Positions 1 to 7,263 of a stretch of DNA of 64,000 nucleotides are shown here, piece after piece (position 1 is the stretch's first letter; each line of letters starts with the position of its first letter). The notes under the pieces are model-generated. The model saw nothing but the letters and a program-made list of their open reading frames with translations, did no database searches and was not told where the DNA came from. The DNA comes from Thermogemmatispora onikobensis. Lineage in GTDB: Bacteria > Chloroflexota > Ktedonobacteria > Ktedonobacterales > Ktedonobacteraceae. The DNA lies in contig NZ_BDGT01000013.1 in assembly GCF_001748285.1 (NCBI RefSeq), positions 1 through 64,000 on the forward strand, written 5' to 3'. A program made the position numbers and the translations under genes.

Positions 1-1470
1 CACGAGATACTACGACATAAGAATCCATTTATCAATAATTTCACTCTGACAGATTATCGTATCTATATTGATATTATTGATGATTATTATGAAGATACCG
101 GCGACGATGATAATATGGTTGTTAATGATAAATATGTAAAAACACTAGTAATAAGAAAATCTCAATCTCAAGATAGAAAACTGGAACTTCTGATTCAAAG
201 ATTACAAAAGCAAAATATTGATGAAGAGATAATGACAAATTTGTTAAATAAAATAGGAAAGCTCTATGATAGAGATGATAAAATAGAGTTTTTATTGACA
301 TTAGTAAGAACTGAGGGGTTGACTGTCAGGTTTCGCTCTGATTGTGTCATGCTGCTGGCTGGGATGCTAGAGAGCTACGGCGATGAGAAGGCGATAAAGA
401 TCCTCCTGTCACTGGTGAAGAATAAGAAGTTACCTGAAAAGGTGCGCGGCGATTGTATAGGAGTATTGACCAGTATATTAAGTAGATATTATAATAAGAA
501 GGCCATAGAGGTTCTGCTGTCATTGGTGAGAAATGAGAAGTTATCTATAGATATGCGTCAAAAATGTGTAGAAGGCTTGGCGAAGGTACTGGGCGGTCAT
601 GGCGATGGTGAGGCGATAGAGGTTCTGCTGTCATTGGTGAGGGACGAGCGGCTAGCGATAGTGTTACGCCTGGTCTGTGTCGAGGAGCTGGGCCACCTGG
701 CCAAAGAGGTCCCGCTAGCGCAGACGGGAGCGCTAGCTGCGCTGGCCGATCTCAGTCTGCACAGCGAAGTGCGTGCTGCTCTGGCTCTTGCTTTGGGGCA
801 AAGTGAACATCGCACCCTTGCTGCTCCCCTGCGCGTCTGTTGGCAGCGTGAGCAAGATGAGAGACTCAAACGCACCCTGCTGTTGGCCCTGGTATGCCTT
901 GATGATCTAGATCTGAGCGTTCTGGCAGAGGCTGAAGAGCTGGCTCTCCAGGGCCAGCCTGATAGGCTTTCCTCTTCAGAGAGTGCCCTATGGAAATCCC
1001 ATTTACCTGAGTATCTGGTAAAGCATAGCGGGGCAGAGACGCTGGGGCGCTTGCTGAGGAGGAGTCGGTTTGCGAGGGGACAGCTCTCGCTCTCGTTGAT
1101 AGAGGCAATAGAGGCCGCTGAACGTCGCGACCTGGTGCCTATGCTGCTCGACGTCTTGGAGCACTCATCGATGAAGGCGGCACTGATTAGCCTCAGAGGC
1201 GCAAAGCTCTGGAGACTCATACAGGCGATCAGCCAGCTCGGCGAAACGCCCGAAGTCGCCAGGCGCCTGCTCGCCCTCTTTCAAAAGGCAGTGATAGATT
1301 CCAACCTTTCGGTCCGCTACTGGGTAGTTGATTGCCTTTTCGAAGCGCTCTGGCACGTCACGCGGCGGGCTGGCCTGCTGGTCGTCGAACGCCCGCGCGG
1401 CAGCCAACGCTACGTCCTGCTCCCGCGCCGCGGCTCCAGTCCTGCCGACGGCCTGCCTAACCTCTCCTAG
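1..1470 (+). CDS. HEAT-repeat protein, C-terminal part (5' end outside window)
   Basis: The frame is open from base 1, with no stop before the first ATG at 115, so this is probably the 3' part of a longer gene; 489 codons are visible. The first ~110 residues are charged and Lys/Asn/Ile-rich. From about residue 95 there are 37-residue HEAT-like units of the type 'LLSLVRNEKL...MR..CVEGLAKVL'. The C-terminus ends with an 'EALWHVTRRAG' element that closely matches the end of the NACHT-HEAT protein at 16116-19319 ('EALWRISRRLG'). This suggests a paralogue whose NACHT ATPase would lie left of the window (inference). Base composition changes strongly inside the gene, from AT-rich before about 350 to GC-rich after about 590. 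A solenoid scaffold or sensor role is likely; the ligand is unknown. Confidence 0.75.
   Translation, partial: HEILRHKNPFINNFTLTDYRIYIDIIDDYYEDTGDDDNMVVNDKYVKTLVIRKSQSQDRKLELLIQRLQKQNIDEEIMTNLLNKIGKLYDRDDKIEFLLTLVRTEGLTVRFRSDCVMLLAGMLESYGDEKAIKILLSLVKNKKLPEKVRGDCIGVLTSILSRYYNKKAIEVLLSLVRNEKLSIDMRQKCVEGLAKVLGGHGDGEAIEVLLSLVRDERLAIVLRLVCVEELGHLAKEVPLAQTGALAALADLSLHSEVRAALALALGQSEHRTLAAPLRVCWQREQDERLKRTLLLALVCLDDLDLSVLAEAEELALQGQPDRLSSSESALWKSHLPEYLVKHSGAETLGRLLRRSRFARGQLSLSLIEAIEAAERRDLVPMLLDVLEHSSMKAALISLRGAKLWRLIQAISQLGETPEVARRLLALFQKAVIDSNLSVRYWVVDCLFEALWHVTRRAGLLVVERPRGSQRYVLLPRRGSSPADGLPNLS
505..641 (+). repeat. 26-bp direct repeat inside HEAT gene
   Basis: Positions 505-530 and 616-641 are identical over 26 bases, with a period of 111 bp (37 codons). 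They code for the same stretch of two adjacent HEAT units. Such identity points to recent unit duplication or gene conversion. Confidence 0.85.
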
Positions 1471-1534
1471 GCCCCGTCTCCATCTCCTCATAACGCAGCA
1501 GATGCGACCGCTGGCCAGGCCCAGCCTCACACAC

Positions 1535-2413
1535 TCACTCAAGCCTGGGCTGGCGGCCTTCCGTCTGCTCATCCTCCGTCACCACACGCTTCACCCCCCA
1601 CACGCAACTCGCCAGCCGCTCGTTATAGTCCTCGTCGCCCGGCTCCAGACTATTGATCACCACGCGATGATACTCCACCCCCTCCGCATGCACAAAGCGC
1701 CGCTCATCCAGAGCCAGCGCCACATGCGTAATCCGCTCGCGTCCAAAAAAGAGCAAGTCGCCGGCGCGCAGCTCCGTCAGCGGCACCGAGCGCCTCAGAA
1801 AAGCATACTGCTGATCCGCATCGCGCGGCAACACGTAGCCCGCCATCCGATAACACAGCTGCACCAGGCCGCTACAATCGATTCCCTCGCAGGTTGTCCC
1901 GCCCCATAGGTAGGGCGTGCCCAGCAGCTCGCGGGCATACCCCAAAGCCACCGTCATGGGGCGGCGCGGAAAAGCCTCGTGGGCCAGTTGTACTGCCACC
2001 GCCTCGCGCTCTAACCAGCCACGGCGCTCGCCCGGCAGAGCCACCTCCACCCGAGAGGCAAAACGCAGATCGGTCACCGGCAAGAGCGTCGACAGATAGA
2101 TCGGTTCCAGCGTCTCAGGACCCTCCGCCGCTGCAAAGAGCTGTGCCCGTGGCCTCTGCACCACTGCCACCAGCGGCAGGGCCGTTCCACAGCCCTCCCC
2201 AACTCGGCAGAAGCCCGTCACAATCGGCTCCTCCAGATTGGCCTCGTGCAGCCAGCCACTGTAATCCGAAAGCTGCCCATGTAGCCACTCGCCCTGCTCC
2301 CCATCAACTACCACCTCGCGGTTCAGCAGCGCCTGTGTCACCAGCTCTGAAGCCGCATCCGGCTCGCGTCGCACATCCGCCACCGGTACCGCCACCACCA
2401 GCTTCGTCGTCAT
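1535..2413 (-). CDS. NlpC/P60 family peptidoglycan endopeptidase with SH3-like domains
   Basis: A 292-residue protein expected to cleave peptide stems of peptidoglycan (C40 peptidases cut gamma-D-Glu-diamino acid bonds). Residues ~5-60 and ~85-140 look like bacterial SH3-type wall-binding segments ('VADVRREPDAASELVTQ...GEWLHGQ'). Residues ~150-280 are the NlpC/P60 domain: catalytic Cys180 in 'GIDCSGLVQ', His230 in 'RITHVALAL' and a following His242 in 'FVHAEG'. No signal peptide is evident at the N-terminus, which is odd for a wall enzyme; family relatives acting on muropeptides (YkfC-like) can be cytosolic. An AGGGGTGAG ribosome site precedes the ATG. It is convergent with the HEAT gene on its left and has proline dehydrogenase upstream on the same strand. 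Confidence 0.88.
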   Translation of the reverse strand: MTTKLVVAVPVADVRREPDAASELVTQALLNREVVVDGEQGEWLHGQLSDYSGWLHEANLEEPIVTGFCRVGEGCGTALPLVAVVQRPRAQLFAAAEGPETLEPIYLSTLLPVTDLRFASRVEVALPGERRGWLEREAVAVQLAHEAFPRRPMTVALGYARELLGTPYLWGGTTCEGIDCSGLVQLCYRMAGYVLPRDADQQYAFLRRSVPLTELRAGDLLFFGRERITHVALALDERRFVHAEGVEYHRVVINSLEPGDEDYNERLASCVWGVKRVVTEDEQTEGRQPRLE

Positions 2414-2477
2414 CAGCGCTCACCCCTTGCTTGCCTTTGTCTTGAACAATGCCGGGTGTCTGCCTGCACAAGAGTAC

Positions 2478-3386
2478 TCAGCGCCAGGCATTGCTCAACA
2501 CGAACATTAGATTGGCCGGACGCTCCGCCAGGCGGCGCATCAGATACGGATACCATTGCGAGCCGTAGGGCACGTAGACCCGCACATGATAGCCCTGACG
2601 CACCAGGCGCTCCTGCAAATCGCGTCGGATACCATAGAGCATCTGGAACTCGAATGCCTCGCGGCTGATCCCATGATCGCGCGCAAAGCGGCAGGCCGCC
2701 GTAATCATCGCCTCATCGTGGGTGGCAATGGCCGGGAAATTCCCGCGTGCCAGCAGCATTCCCATCAAGCGCACATAATTGGCATCCACCTCTGCCTTCT
2801 GGGGAAAAGCCAGATTCGGCGGCTCCTTATAGGCCCCCTTCACCAGGCGCACGCGCACCCCTTCTTGCAGCAGGTGCTCCAGGTCATCCTTGCTGCGATA
2901 CAGATAAGCCTGGATCACTGTCCCGACCTGGGTAAACTCGCGGTGCAGGCGCAGCGTTAGATCGAGCGTCCGCTCGGTATAGGCCGAGCTTTCCATGTCG
3001 ATACAGACAAAGATCCCCAGGCGACCAGCCTCCGACAAAAGGCGGCGCAGATTCTCCTCGCACAGCTCCTGAGCAATGTCCAGGCCCAGGGCCGTCAGCT
3101 TAATCGAGATATTGGCATCGAGGCCGCTCTCCTTAATGCTGCCCAGGGCCCGGATATAATCCTCGGTCGCCGCCCGCGCCTCGCGCTCGTCGGTAACGTT
3201 CTCGCCGAGATGATCCAGCGCCACGCTCAGCCCCCGCTGATTGAGCGTGCGAGTCACCTCAATACTGTCGCTCAGCTGCTCGCCGGCCACGAAACGATGA
3301 GAGAAATTGCGCGCTGCCCGGTTCGACAGCGCAAAGTTGCGCAGCCCATCATGCTGCGATAGATACAACAGTGTATCTCTGAGCAT
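2478..3386 (-). CDS. putB: Proline dehydrogenase (monofunctional, FAD-dependent)
   Basis: A 302-residue single-domain ProDH that oxidises L-proline to pyrroline-5-carboxylate with FAD, the first step of proline catabolism. Diagnostic stretches are 'ISIKLTALGLD', 'RLVKGAYKEP', 'ATHDEAMI', 'FEFQMLYGIR' and the near-C-terminal 'YVPYGSQWYPYLMRRLAERPAN', which forms the proline-binding barrel end. Length fits the Thermus/Bacillus-type stand-alone enzymes rather than bifunctional PutA. The P5C dehydrogenase is not in this window. The start is supported by a purine-rich AGAGGGGG site. Sixty-four bases separate it from the NlpC gene downstream, so co-transcription is possible but not shown. Confidence 0.93.
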   Translation of the reverse strand: MLRDTLLYLSQHDGLRNFALSNRAARNFSHRFVAGEQLSDSIEVTRTLNQRGLSVALDHLGENVTDEREARAATEDYIRALGSIKESGLDANISIKLTALGLDIAQELCEENLRRLLSEAGRLGIFVCIDMESSAYTERTLDLTLRLHREFTQVGTVIQAYLYRSKDDLEHLLQEGVRVRLVKGAYKEPPNLAFPQKAEVDANYVRLMGMLLARGNFPAIATHDEAMITAACRFARDHGISREAFEFQMLYGIRRDLQERLVRQGYHVRVYVPYGSQWYPYLMRRLAERPANLMFVLSNAWR

Positions 3387-3586
3387 CAGCGCCCCCTCTG
3401 GCCAATGACAAAATCGAAATGAGCAAGCATCAGCATAGCCTTGTCTTGCTAAGCTTTCCTGCCCCTATGATAGCACAAAAACAGCTGCTCTGGCTGCCTT
3501 GCCACCGAGAGCCAGAGCAGTTGAGCCAGCCAGGTGAGGGCTGCGGCTGCGGTCCGGGCCTAAGCTCAACCGAGGCCAGCACGAAG

Positions 3587-4459
3587 CTACCAGCGCAGTG
3601 AGCGACGAATCTGCCAGTCCCAGAAGCGATCGGGGAGCCAATAGCGCAGGCGCATTGCCCAGGCCATCGCTGGCGGAACAGCATAGCGCGTGCGTGGGCG
3701 AGAGCTGCGCAGAATCTTCTCAACCGTCTGAGCAAACTGCTCTGGCGGGAACCCTCCTCTGCCAGAGGCCAGGCGCATAGCGCTCTTCTCCATCACTGTA
3801 AGCAGGCGCTCGTAAGGACTCCCCTGGCCACGGTACTGTTCCAGCTTGCTGCGCGCGCGTTCCATGCTCGTACGCCAGATCCCTGTCGGGCTGGAAGTTG
3901 GCTCAATCACCACCACCTGCACCCCGAAAGGCGCCAGCTCGATCCGCAGGCTGTCGCTCAGCGCCTCCAGCGCGAACTTGCTCGCCCCATAGGGACCCAG
4001 GGCCGGCAAGGGAATACGGCCATTCACACTGCTCACATTGATAATCGTCCCACGCGCCGCCTTCAGCAGAGGGAGCAGCGCCTGCGTTACCCCAATATGG
4101 GCAATCGTATTGATCTCGAACTGCGTCCGCAGATCGTCGAGATCGATCAGCTCCAGGGGGCCGGCGAAGGCCGTGCCCGCATTGTTGAGGAGCGCTGTCA
4201 AAGCTGGCGTTGCCGCCGCCACCTGTTCACCCAGAGCCTTCACCTGGGCGGCGTCCGTAATATCACATAAGAGCGGCGTCAGGTTCCCATCGCTCCCGTC
4301 TGTCTTGGCCTCTGCCAGCAGCTGCTCGGCGTCCGCCTCACGTCGCACCGTGGCAAAGACCCGCCAGCCCCGTCGTGCCAGGTACAGGGCCGTGACTCGT
4401 CCGAAACCGCTGGAGCAACCCGTAATCACAATGGTCGCATTCCCTGCCGTCGTACTCAT
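3587..4459 (-). CDS. Short-chain dehydrogenase/reductase (classical SDR)
   Basis: A 290-residue classical SDR. The cofactor motif 'TGCSSGFG' lies at the N-terminus, 'NNAG' follows near residue 90, a catalytic Ser sits in 'NVSSVNGRIP', and the Tyr/Lys pair is in 'YGASKFALEAL'. The C-terminal half is longer than in minimal SDRs and resembles the retinol-dehydrogenase/DltE-like group acting on hydrophobic alcohols or ketones. An Arg in 'VRREADA' after the second strand would favour NADP(H), which is inference. Substrate is unknown. It is followed after 200 bp by proline dehydrogenase on the same strand, with no functional link evident. Confidence 0.9.
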   Translation of the reverse strand: MSTTAGNATIVITGCSSGFGRVTALYLARRGWRVFATVRREADAEQLLAEAKTDGSDGNLTPLLCDITDAAQVKALGEQVAAATPALTALLNNAGTAFAGPLELIDLDDLRTQFEINTIAHIGVTQALLPLLKAARGTIINVSSVNGRIPLPALGPYGASKFALEALSDSLRIELAPFGVQVVVIEPTSSPTGIWRTSMERARSKLEQYRGQGSPYERLLTVMEKSAMRLASGRGGFPPEQFAQTVEKILRSSRPRTRYAVPPAMAWAMRLRYWLPDRFWDWQIRRSLRW

Positions 4460-4511
4460 GTTGCTCTCTGCTCCTCTCTTCCTCTCCGCCGCTTTTGCCG
4501 CTGGCCAGAGA

Positions 4512-4769
4512 TCAGAAAAGCTCTTCGCCCTCCTGGTCTTCTGGGTGCGGACCAGGCCCGATGCGATCCCATAGACCTAGGCGGATCAGCTCACAGCGCG
4601 CCTCAAAGCCGAACTGCTCGGGGTCCATCTCGCGGCCATGACGGAGAACCAGACTGCGCAGCATCTCGATCTGCTCCGCCTTTGATGCAACATCTTGCTC
4701 AAAAGGAATATGCTGCGCCAGATGCTCTACTGCCTGGCGCTGATACCATTGCTCCTGTGACTCTGCCAT
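4512..4769 (-). CDS. Small acidic hypothetical protein
   Basis: The 85-residue product begins 'MAESQEQWYQRQAVEHLAQ'. A longer open frame starts at 4823, but its extra residues are hydrophobic and uncharacteristic, so the internal ATG at 4767-4769 is preferred. The protein is Glu/Gln-rich, predicted mostly helical, and ends in an acidic tail ('EDQEGEELF'). No family is recognised. It lies 52 bp upstream of the SDR gene on the same strand and may be co-transcribed with it. Confidence 0.5.
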   Translation of the reverse strand: MAESQEQWYQRQAVEHLAQHIPFEQDVASKAEQIEMLRSLVLRHGREMDPEQFGFEARCELIRLGLWDRIGPGPHPEDQEGEELF

Positions 4770-5146
4770 AGGCACCCACTTGGTAGGCAGCCAGATCAAG
4801 ACTAATAAGCTGCAGGTGGGCAAGCGCCGGAGGCGCAGCCAGCTAGCTGGTCGGTCAGCAGACAGACGAAAAAGCGGACCAGGCTGCGTCTGTCGGCCTT
4901 ACACTCCTTTCATCAAGATAATGCTATCATGGCCACTCCTGACGGCGCAAGGGCGCTCTTCTCCTGGCCATCCTGGCCAGACTCCTGGTGAGAGATACAC
5001 TCTGAAACAGATTTGTATACGTTGGACATAGCCATTTTGCCCTAAAGCGCCCGCTCACTCTTGACCGCACCAGGCAACAATGCTACTGTCAGAAAGGAGA
5101 TCGATGCTCGATAGATAACTTCCGGTAAATAGCGAAGGTGATTGTG

Positions 5147-6475
5147 ATGATGCTCTGTGTCCACTGTAATACGTATCGACCGGAGGGCGAGGGTCCCTGT
5201 CCCTATTGCGGCGGGCCGGCGCCGGCACCGGCCAATGGTGCCAACAGCAGCAACGGCAGCGGCTTCTTCTCCGCTGGCAGTGGTCACACGACGGTTGCCA
5301 TGCCTCCGCTGGGGGCCTCTTTTGGGACTGCCCCCGGGCCTGGGATTGGAACAGGGACAGAGTGGCAGGCACAATCACTGGAGAGCTATCAGCCTTATCA
5401 GCAGGGACTGGGCAACCTGGGCAATGGGGGAAGCCCGGGGGCGAACTACCCGCCCGTTGCTTCCAGCGGCTCGGATGTGAGCTACCCGGCTGTAAGTACC
5501 CCTGGCTTCAGCTCTCCAGGGGCCATGAACGCGACTGACGGTGTCTCCGTGCCTCTCTGGGGCCAGAATCAGCTGCTGCAACCGGGCGGGGCGAGCGAGG
5601 CTATTCCCCAGGAACCCTTCCCGACGGACCAGCAACAATTTCCTGGCGCTTACCCGGGCTTCGAGGGAATGGCGGTACAGCAACAGACTGGCCCTCAGCC
5701 TCCCCTTCAGGGCCAGGGTCAGCAGACGATGGCCATGCTGCCCGTGCTCTATCAGGACCCGGCCAACCCCTCGACGCAGTCGCTGATCCTCATTCCACAG
5801 GTCCAGGACCAGCGAATCAACACCGGCGCCCTCTTGCCATTCAACCAACAGGTGCCAGGGCCTCCGATTGCCGGCATCCCAACGGAGGAGGAGGCGCTCT
5901 ACATTCCGCCAATGTACACGAAGCCGAGGCCGATCATCCCGCGCTACCGCGCCATCAGCGGCTTTCTCAGCTTTGTGATCGTTATTCTCTTGCTGTGCAG
6001 CGCTGCAACCTATTACGCCAAAGTGACGGGCAAGCTGGCCTTCCTGGGCCAGCTAGTGGGCGCTGCCCCTCCCAACGTCGCGGCCACGCCGATCCCTAAC
6101 CTGCCCGACCCCAAGGCCAGCGAGACTGGACCGGCTTACGGCATCATTAGCTCGGCCACAACTGCGCCCAGCGTCGACCCCAAGACCGGCATCGCGCTCC
6201 AACCCAGCCAGGCCTTTAAACCGGGCCAAACCATTTATCTGACCTACAGCGTCCACGCCAAAAAAGCTGGCACAGTCACCGTCAAGTGGTACACCAATGG
6301 CCTGCTCTATCAGGTGCTCTCAAAGGCCACTCCAGACCCTAAAGGCGGCTCGTGGACGGGTGTCTCGATGATGCGCTTTACTCAGCCCCTCGAAGGCATG
6401 GTCGAACTCTACTGGAACGATGCGGGAAAACAGCCCCAACTAGCCATTCGCCTCTATTTCGTTGTGCGCCCCTAG
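5147..6475 (+). CDS. Zinc-ribbon, low-complexity, single-TM protein with extracellular C-terminal domain
   Basis: About 442 residues. A CxxC...CxxC zinc ribbon occupies residues 4-21 ('CVHC...CPYC'). Then come ~240 residues of Gly/Pro/Gln/Ser-rich, probably disordered sequence, one transmembrane helix at ~270-293 ('FLSFVIVILLLCSAA'), and a C-terminal β-rich domain of ~150 residues. Upstream GTG codons at 5138 and 5144 are in frame; the ATG at 5147 fits better with the AGGTG-like site six bases before it. The order (cytoplasmic zinc ribbon, disordered stretch, TM, exterior domain) is shared with the proteins at 7264-9372 and, without the ribbon, at 23594-24481. Function unknown; sensing or surface display are possible. 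Confidence 0.75.
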   Translation: MMLCVHCNTYRPEGEGPCPYCGGPAPAPANGANSSNGSGFFSAGSGHTTVAMPPLGASFGTAPGPGIGTGTEWQAQSLESYQPYQQGLGNLGNGGSPGANYPPVASSGSDVSYPAVSTPGFSSPGAMNATDGVSVPLWGQNQLLQPGGASEAIPQEPFPTDQQQFPGAYPGFEGMAVQQQTGPQPPLQGQGQQTMAMLPVLYQDPANPSTQSLILIPQVQDQRINTGALLPFNQQVPGPPIAGIPTEEEALYIPPMYTKPRPIIPRYRAISGFLSFVIVILLLCSAATYYAKVTGKLAFLGQLVGAAPPNVAATPIPNLPDPKASETGPAYGIISSATTAPSVDPKTGIALQPSQAFKPGQTIYLTYSVHAKKAGTVTVKWYTNGLLYQVLSKATPDPKGGSWTGVSMMRFTQPLEGMVELYWNDAGKQPQLAIRLYFVVRP

Positions 6476-6621
6476 CCTGACCCTGTCCTGAGCTAGTGGC
6501 CAGGAGCTGACCAGCTGACCACGAGGGAACGAATCAAGACCTTCCCAAAAAAAGGAGGAAGGAGACAAGGGCGGCCAGAAGCACAGGCCCTGCCCTGCTC
6601 CTTCTCAGCCTCTACCTGGCG

Positions 6622-6945
6622 CTAAGCTCCTTCCCCGCCTCTCTTGCACAACGTCTCAACATTGACGTCCCCGTAGACGCGCACCTGGCAGGCCAGACGC
6701 ACATTCGGGTTCTTCTTGAGATCGTTGCGCAGCCAGAACTTTTCCATGAAGGTCAGCTCATTCGTATTGCTGGCAGGGGAGACCGCGACGCGATCCGTCC
6801 CACAGAGTCCATTGCCGTGGCAATTGGCAAATTTCCACAAGCCGCAATAAACGGGTACATCATGCTCAAGCGCTGGGTAGCGCACGTTGTCGCCTTCAGG
6901 AACCTCAACCTTGACCTTTTCACGTACAAACGTAATCGTTGGCAC
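6622..6945 (-). CDS. 2Fe-2S ferredoxin-like protein with altered cluster motif
   Basis: A 107-residue protein with the β-grasp ferredoxin pattern. The usual plant/adrenodoxin cluster motif is C-x5-C-x2-C plus a distal Cys. Here the loop reads 'CGLWKFANCHGNGLCGTDRV', with Cys at 34, 42 and 48 and the distal Cys86 in 'RLACQVRV'. The position that should be the third ligand (51) is Asp, while an extra Cys34 sits eight residues upstream. A cluster ligated by Cys34/42/48/86 or by Asp51 is conceivable, or the cluster could be lost. The start is GTG with a strong GGAGGAAT site eight bases away. It would be an electron carrier if the cluster assembles; no partner enzyme is adjacent. Confidence 0.75.
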   Translation of the reverse strand: MPTITFVREKVKVEVPEGDNVRYPALEHDVPVYCGLWKFANCHGNGLCGTDRVAVSPASNTNELTFMEKFWLRNDLKKNPNVRLACQVRVYGDVNVETLCKRGGEGA

Positions 6946-7263
6946 GATGAATTCCTCCGCAGGAATGGTGCTGGCTCTCTTGATGTGCTCCCTTGCAGGG
7001 GACCAACCAGCCAGCCAGTCAGCAAAGCAGACGGGACCTGAACAGGCTGGTGGGAGAGGGCTCGCCCTGCCTCACCTCGCCTCTCTCTGGTTCCTCCATT
7101 TTCCCACGCGCTGACCTCTCACCTGTTAGCCTCGTAGCCGGGTCAGGCGCGTCGATGTCTGTTGCTGCTGTGCCTGGTGAGAGTGTAGCATAGAGCACCA
7201 GAGCTAGCAAGGGCGGCGAGGGAGAGCCAGGGGAGAGTACAAGGCCATATGCCTGAGCGAGCC
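6946..7263. other. Intergenic leader/spacer between surface-protein gene and ferredoxin gene
   Basis: No convincing coding sequence. It contains the ribosome site of the ferredoxin gene (6951-6958, minus strand) and the minus-strand promoter candidate at 7182-7210, which would give a leader of about 230 nt. Confidence 0.5.
7182..7210 (-). promoter_or_regulatory. Promoter candidate for ferredoxin gene
   Basis: On the minus strand TTGCTA (7205-7210) and TACACT (7182-7187) are separated by 17 bp. Good match to a housekeeping sigma promoter pointing at the ferredoxin gene; the long leader lowers certainty. Confidence 0.4.
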
